Position numbers and translations under genes: made by a program. 64,000 bases of DNA from Aestuariicoccus sp032586235 (lineage in GTDB: Bacteria > Pseudomonadota > Alphaproteobacteria > Rhodobacterales > Rhodobacteraceae), in NCBI RefSeq assembly GCF_032586235.1, contig NZ_JAWHTD010000005.1, forward strand, positions 127,276 to 191,275. Direction: 5' to 3'. The notes under the pieces were generated by a model, which worked only from the letters and a program-made list of their open reading frames with translations, was not told the origin of the DNA and did no database searches. How positions within the stretch are numbered: the first letter of the stretch is position 1; each line of letters starts with the position of its first letter. Shown here one piece after another: positions 60,052 through 64,000 of this stretch.

Positions 60052-61615
60052 GCGGCGCCTCCTTAAGCATCGTGTCTGCCACGCGCAGGGCGTTGGCGGC
60101 AATCGTCAGGCTTGGGTTCACACCCATCGAGGTCGGCATGAACGACGCATCCACCGCCCAGAGGTTCCACAGATCGTGCGCCCGGCAATCGGGCCGCAGC
60201 ACCGATGCGGCCGGATCCTCGCCGAACCGGAGGGTGCCGCAGGGATGGCCGAAATTCAGCTCGGGCCCGGCACCGAGGAACACCCGCCGCTGGCCGCGGA
60301 ACGCCCGCGCGATGGCCCGGCGAAAGGCGCGGCGGCGGCGCAACAGCTCTGGCCGGAAATCGTAGCGGATCGACAGGCGGTCGGGGTTGGCGGGGTCGAA
60401 GGTCACGCGGTTGTCGGGATAGGGCATGTCCTCCATCAGCCCGACGAAGATCTGAGCGCTGCCAAAGACGCGGGCGGCGATGGCGGCGGGCAGACGGGTC
60501 ATCTGCCGCAGGCCCGGCACCCGCGCCAGCCGCGACCGGGCCAGCATCAGGTTCAGGTAATGCACGATCTCGCCATAAGAGGCGCGGATGCCCATCGCCT
60601 GCACGGTTCCCAGCCGGTCGCCGCCCGCATGGTAGAGGTCGCGCAGCGAGATCGCCTTGGTCGCGCCGTCGTCGGGCGTGCCGCGCGGCGGCCAGAGGGC
60701 GAACATCTCGTTAAGGTGGAACATCAGGTTGCGCCCCACAAACCCCGAGCTGTTGGCCGCCCCCTCGGGCCAGGCCTTTGAGGACGAGGCGAGCAGCAGG
60801 CGCGCAGACCCCAGCGCGCCCCCCGACAGAATGTAGCGCCGGGCCGTCAGACGGTGGAGCGCGCCCGCATGGCGGACCTCGACCCCGCTGACGCTGTCGC
60901 CCTCGCCCAGCAGCCGCACGACCTGTGCCTGATCCAGCAGCGCGGCATTCCCGGTTGCCAGCGCCGGCAGAACCCCGGCAGAGCGCCCGTCCATCTTGCA
61001 GTCGCGGGGGCATTTGCTGCCCAGACAGCGCAGACAGTCCTGTGGGTGCGCAATGGCGGTATGAGCATGATAGGGGTGCAGACCTTTGGTCGCGAACCGG
61101 TCGATCAGCGCCTCTTCGGTCGCGTTGAGCGGTGGCGGCGGAGAGAGCGGCAAGGGGTCCTCGACCGATAGCGGGTCGGGCGTGCCATAGACCCGGTACA
61201 TCCGCGCGGCGCGGTCGAAATAGGGGCCCATTGCGTCGAACCCCACAGGCCAGCCGCCGGTCGGATGCGGCCGGTCCGGCGTGGTGTCCAGATCATGCCG
61301 CTCGGGCCGTTCCAGCGTCGCGGCGTAGAACACCGACGACCCGCCCAGCCCCGCGCCAAGCGGCGCGTAGAACGCGGTTTCGCGCCCGTTCAGCGTTGCA
61401 TGCAGCGGATCGGGCCAGAGCCCTCGGGCGGCCCGCGCCTCTGGCACAAAGATGTCAGAGAGGCCGTTGCGTTCGGCCCGGTGCCCGGCGCGCCCCTGTT
61501 CGACGAACAGCACCTTCTGCCCGGCCTCGGCCAGGGCGCGGCCGATGGTGCCGCCGCCCATGCCGGTGCCGATGACGATCGCATCCCATCCCGCTTCCGG
61601 CGCGTCGGGGATCAT
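60038..61615 (-). CDS. GMC-family FAD oxidoreductase
   Basis: A 525-aa glucose-methanol-choline-type flavoprotein from the ATG at the complement of 61613-61615 (MIPDAPEAGWDAIVIGTGMG). FAD-binding GTGMGGGTIGRALAE, LGAGLGGSSVFYAATLERPE, and a C-terminal DLWNLWAVDASFMPTSMGVNPSLTIAANALR (split) with the active-site His/Asn region are present. A Cys cluster (CLRCLGSKCPRDCK) is unusual for GMC enzymes and could bind a metal or Fe-S. ATGA overlap with the acyltransferase upstream. It probably oxidises a sugar or alcohol for the EPS. Confidence 0.88.
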   Translation of the reverse strand: MIPDAPEAGWDAIVIGTGMGGGTIGRALAEAGQKVLFVEQGRAGHRAERNGLSDIFVPEARAARGLWPDPLHATLNGRETAFYAPLGAGLGGSSVFYAATLERPERHDLDTTPDRPHPTGGWPVGFDAMGPYFDRAARMYRVYGTPDPLSVEDPLPLSPPPPLNATEEALIDRFATKGLHPYHAHTAIAHPQDCLRCLGSKCPRDCKMDGRSAGVLPALATGNAALLDQAQVVRLLGEGDSVSGVEVRHAGALHRLTARRYILSGGALGSARLLLASSSKAWPEGAANSSGFVGRNLMFHLNEMFALWPPRGTPDDGATKAISLRDLYHAGGDRLGTVQAMGIRASYGEIVHYLNLMLARSRLARVPGLRQMTRLPAAIAARVFGSAQIFVGLMEDMPYPDNRVTFDPANPDRLSIRYDFRPELLRRRRAFRRAIARAFRGQRRVFLGAGPELNFGHPCGTLRFGEDPAASVLRPDCRAHDLWNLWAVDASFMPTSMGVNPSLTIAANALRVADTMLKEAPHGTS

Positions 61616-63654
61616 CGCAGCGCCGTTTGCCGTTTTTCGCCGCCAAAGACCGGCGCAAAAAGATCGCGCAGGGCGATGGCCGCGCTGTTCGTCAGGTGAT
61701 TGTTGTCGAAGTAAAAGCCGGTGCCGTCGTGCAGCGCGTCGCATTCGGTCTGATCGCAAAGGCGCGGCCAGGTGTCGATCCAGATGACGGCGCCGGATGC
61801 GGCCATCTCGCGCCAGGGCGCCTCGGCCTCGGTCACGCGGGCGGCCAGCGCACTCCGCGGGATGCTGTCACGGGTGACCGGCACGGCCGCCAGCGGGATG
61901 GCGCGGTGCGCGGCCTCGCGCGCGGCGCGGCGGGAATCGTATTCGGCGATTTCAGGCGGCTGGCGCAGCACGGCGATCTCGTCAAAGAAATCCATCAGCC
62001 CGGCAACGGTGGCGGCGGCGGCCTCGGCAATGCGTTCCGATTGCGGCTGTGCTTCGTCGACGGGCCCGTCGACTGGATAGACCGCGATGCGGTTTTCCGC
62101 GTCGAGCCCGACACCCGTGCCGCCGGAATAATAGGTCCAGCGCCCGACCAGGAGGATCTTTTCCAGGCTCTCCATCCGGCCAAAGCTTTGACGGATTTGC
62201 TTGTTGGCCCGCGTGCAGGCCAAATCCTGCGCCTGGGTCGCGGCGGATTCCACCTTGCGGATCCCGAAAAGCGGCGGACAGCCCGAGCGCCACAGGATGA
62301 TGCCGGGCGTCCCGGCCTCATGCGCCGCCAGGTCGAGCCCTTCGCGGAAGGCGCGCACATGGCTGTCGCCCCAGACCAGAACGCGCGGCGGTCCCTCGGG
62401 GCCGATGGGGCAGACCTCGAGCCCGGCCAGAGCGCCGCTTTGCGGAACCTCGCAACGGCTCCAGTCCTGGAGGAAATCGGCAGACGCCTGGATATGCGGG
62501 CGCACCTCCGGACCGAACCGGTCCGGCAGCCCGTTGCGGGTGTAGAGCGTGCTGCCGATCAGCAGCAGGATGCCCGAGGCCGCGACAGTGCCGCCCAGAA
62601 CACAGACCCCGGACAGGCCCCGCGCCTCGCGCACCGGCTGCTCGACGAACCGCCAGGACAGCCAGGCCAGCACGAACGAGAGGCCCATCCACAAGACCGA
62701 CTCGGCCAGCGGCATGTCGCCGCCGCGCAGATAGGTCGACAAGGTGTAGACCGGCCAGTGCCAGAGATAGAGCGAATAGGATATCTTGCCGATGAAGACC
62801 GGCCAGCGGTGGCTGAGGAGGCGGTTGACCATGTTCCGCCCGGTGCCGTTGGCCAGCAGCAGGACGGTGCCGAACACCGGCAGCATCGCCTGCGCGCCCG
62901 GAAAGGCCGGCCCGGCCTCAATCGTCACCAGGCCGAATATCAGCAGCGCAAGCCCGAGCACGCTCAGCACCGAATAGCCGCGCCATTGCCGGCGGCTGTG
63001 GATGCCCCAGATCGCCAGCAGCACCCCCGACAGCAACTCCCACGCGCGGAACGGGAAGAGATAGAAGGTCGCGGTGCTGTATGTCGGCGTCAGCGCCACG
63101 CAGGCCACAAGCGATAGCGCCCAGATCGCCACCAGGAACCCCACCAGCCCCGCGCGCCAGCGCGCCAGCAGCAGGATCGCCAGCGGCAGGAAGATATAGA
63201 ACTGCTCTTCCACTGCGAGCGACCAGGTGTGCAGCAGCGGCTTGTCCTCGGACACAGTGTCGAAATAGCCCGCCTGCCGGTAGAACAGCACGTTCGACAG
63301 ATAGATCGTCGAGGCGATCAGCGCCTTGCCGTATTCGCGGAATTCGAACGGCAGCAGGATCGCCCAGGCGACCCCGGTCGTCAGCAGCGCCATCACGAAA
63401 AAGGCCGGGGCCAGACGCCGGAAGCGCCGCATGTAGAAATGCCGCAGCCAGATGGTACCCGACCGGTCGTATTCGCGCCAGAGGATGCTGCCGATCAGAA
63501 AGCCCGAGATCACGAAGAAGATGTCGACGCCGATGAAACCGCCGGTCACGTATGGCAGGTTGAAATGATAGAACACCACGGCCAGGACCGCGATGGCGCG
63601 CAGCCCATCGATGTCGCTGCGGTAGGGCAGCGCGGTCTGGCCGGTTTCCTTCAT
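61612..63654 (-). CDS. OafA/YrhL-type acyltransferase with SGNH domain
   Basis: A 680-aa two-part enzyme. Residues 1-370: about ten TM helices of acyltransferase-3 with YRSDIDGLRAIAVLAVVFYHF (split; His30) and GVDIFFVISGFLIG. Residues 400-680: cytosol- or periplasm-facing SGNH domain with GDSH (Ser431) and the DNNH at Asp650/His653. It O-acetylates surface polysaccharide. It is the first gene of its minus-strand operon (acyltransferase, GMC, SDR). The region upstream (63655-63919) presumably holds the promoter. Confidence 0.93.
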   Translation of the reverse strand: MKETGQTALPYRSDIDGLRAIAVLAVVFYHFNLPYVTGGFIGVDIFFVISGFLIGSILWREYDRSGTIWLRHFYMRRFRRLAPAFFVMALLTTGVAWAILLPFEFREYGKALIASTIYLSNVLFYRQAGYFDTVSEDKPLLHTWSLAVEEQFYIFLPLAILLLARWRAGLVGFLVAIWALSLVACVALTPTYSTATFYLFPFRAWELLSGVLLAIWGIHSRRQWRGYSVLSVLGLALLIFGLVTIEAGPAFPGAQAMLPVFGTVLLLANGTGRNMVNRLLSHRWPVFIGKISYSLYLWHWPVYTLSTYLRGGDMPLAESVLWMGLSFVLAWLSWRFVEQPVREARGLSGVCVLGGTVAASGILLLIGSTLYTRNGLPDRFGPEVRPHIQASADFLQDWSRCEVPQSGALAGLEVCPIGPEGPPRVLVWGDSHVRAFREGLDLAAHEAGTPGIILWRSGCPPLFGIRKVESAATQAQDLACTRANKQIRQSFGRMESLEKILLVGRWTYYSGGTGVGLDAENRIAVYPVDGPVDEAQPQSERIAEAAAATVAGLMDFFDEIAVLRQPPEIAEYDSRRAAREAAHRAIPLAAVPVTRDSIPRSALAARVTEAEAPWREMAASGAVIWIDTWPRLCDQTECDALHDGTGFYFDNNHLTNSAAIALRDLFAPVFGGEKRQTALR

Positions 63655-63919
63655 GCCTGACGCCCCGCGTCTCGCGGGGTCGCCGAACTGACCTTTTGTG
63701 TCACTATCCGTCTCCGGCTTCTCCGGGTCGCGGGGGCCGCGGTCCGCTAAAATCTGATTGGACTCTGCAAGGCCAGATTATGACGTTTCGGTCAAGCAAA
63801 GCACCACCCCCGGCGCAGGCTGGGGGGCAAATGTTGCTATTGCATCAAGACGCGCGGATTTAAGAGCGACACTGAGGCGAATTTTGGGCAATCTGCGCCG
63901 AGATGACATGACGAACGAC
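63655..63919. promoter_or_regulatory. Upstream region of the acyltransferase operon
   Basis: A 265-bp gap between the acyltransferase start and the IS end at about 63920. It has a few A/T-rich stretches (ATTATGACGTTTCGG, TTGCTATTGCATC), but no box matching a known promoter or regulator was found. Confidence 0.3.
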
Positions 63920-63920
63920 T

Positions 63921-64000
63921 AGTGTCAGGATTCATAACCAGTAGATGACGGTTGCGGCGAGAGCGATTGTCGACAGGAAGACCTTGGGGCAGCGGTCATA
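63921..64000 (-). mobile_element. IS5-family insertion sequence, right-hand portion
   Basis: The element end lies next to a CTAG (63919-63922), the target type of the group; the rest extends past the window. Its end (TGTCAGGATTCATAACC) differs from that of the 25574-26416 copy (TCCAGACTCATTGAATTT), so the two are distinct elements of the family. Confidence 0.65.
63932..64000 (-). CDS. IS5-family transposase, C-terminal end (runs off the window)
   Basis: The last 22 codons of a transposase: YDRCPKVFLSTIALAATVIYWL then TGA. It matches the end of the transposase at 25637-26396 (RYDRCPETFFSAIMLAATVLFWL, split) in spacing and most residues. The neighbouring sequence 63919-63938 (CTAG target, then TGTCAGGATTCAT) looks like the terminal inverted repeat of this second element, different in detail from the first. 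Confidence 0.82.
   Translation of the reverse strand, partial: YDRCPKVFLSTIALAATVIYWL

Noticed and set aside
25574..64000. Composite transposon bounded by the two IS5-family elements
   Set aside because: The two ends differ in sequence (TCCAGAC versus GTCAGGA) and lie 37 kb apart over typical chromosomal genes; no shared mobilisation is implied.
1..64000. tRNA genes, rRNA genes and CRISPR arrays
   Set aside because: No cloverleaf-like 70-90-nt sequences, rRNA blocks or direct repeats with regular spacing were recognised by eye; a tRNAscan or CRISPR search was not possible here.

Overview
The window is GC-rich chromosomal DNA, almost certainly from a Rhodobacteraceae (roseobacter-group) alphaproteobacterium. 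The evidence is the high-GC codon use, a CtrA-type site between divergent flagellar genes, fliL/motE gene order, a eutB-eutC-doeD-like fragment, a reductive pyrimidine degradation locus under a RutR-like repressor, and an Eps-type exopolysaccharide locus. No tRNA, rRNA or CRISPR array was seen.

Layout. 1-8625: housekeeping and catabolic genes: truncated pncA, trhO, an MFS carrier, galM, three genes resembling part of (hydroxy)ectoine breakdown (eutB, eutC, doeD-like), and glpK. 8752-13589: a flagellar patch with fliP-fliN-fliH-fliF on the minus strand and fliL, a small unknown gene and motE on the plus strand, divergent around a CtrA-like box. 13707-25197: reductive pyrimidine catabolism: an NMT1/THI5-type ABC importer, a cupin, dihydropyrimidinase, N-carbamoyl-beta-alanine/allantoate-type amidohydrolase, preA and preT. 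A RutR-like TetR gene with a near-consensus operator sits in the middle. A small AT-richer secreted-protein gene is wedged between the hydrolases. 25330-28672: an IS5-family element with a frameshifted transposase, followed by a two-gene membrane module whose second protein is MotB/OmpA-like; the layout recalls rotary motors of the MotAB/ZorAB kind. 28676-29845: a class III CoA-transferase.

29948-63654 is a large surface-polysaccharide/secondary-metabolite locus. It has a 987-aa secreted SGNH-like protein with RTX-like repeats, two GT4, three GT2 and one WecG/TagA glycosyltransferase, a Wzx-like flippase, a Wzz-like chain-length protein, a BY-kinase-like ATPase, nucleotide-sugar or sugar dehydrogenase/epimerase genes, a GMC oxidoreductase, an SDR and an OafA-type acyltransferase. 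Embedded in it is an operon of a type I PKS (KS-AT-KR-DH-ACP-TE), a GT2, and a 1525-aa NRPS-like enzyme. That enzyme is formyltransferase - degenerate condensation-like - adenylation interrupted by a MupA/Atu3671-type luciferase-like monooxygenase - PCP. The simplest reading is that the NRPS-like protein makes an N-formylated, oxidised aminoacyl starter, the PKS extends and releases it, and the glycosyltransferase links it to sugar. This is inferred from domain order only. No Wzy polymerase or priming sugar-phosphate transferase is visible in the window.

The window ends inside a second IS5-family element (C-terminal 22 codons of its transposase). Several REP-like GC palindromes punctuate gene ends. 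Most long open frames antisense to these genes are artefacts of GC-rich third positions and were left out.
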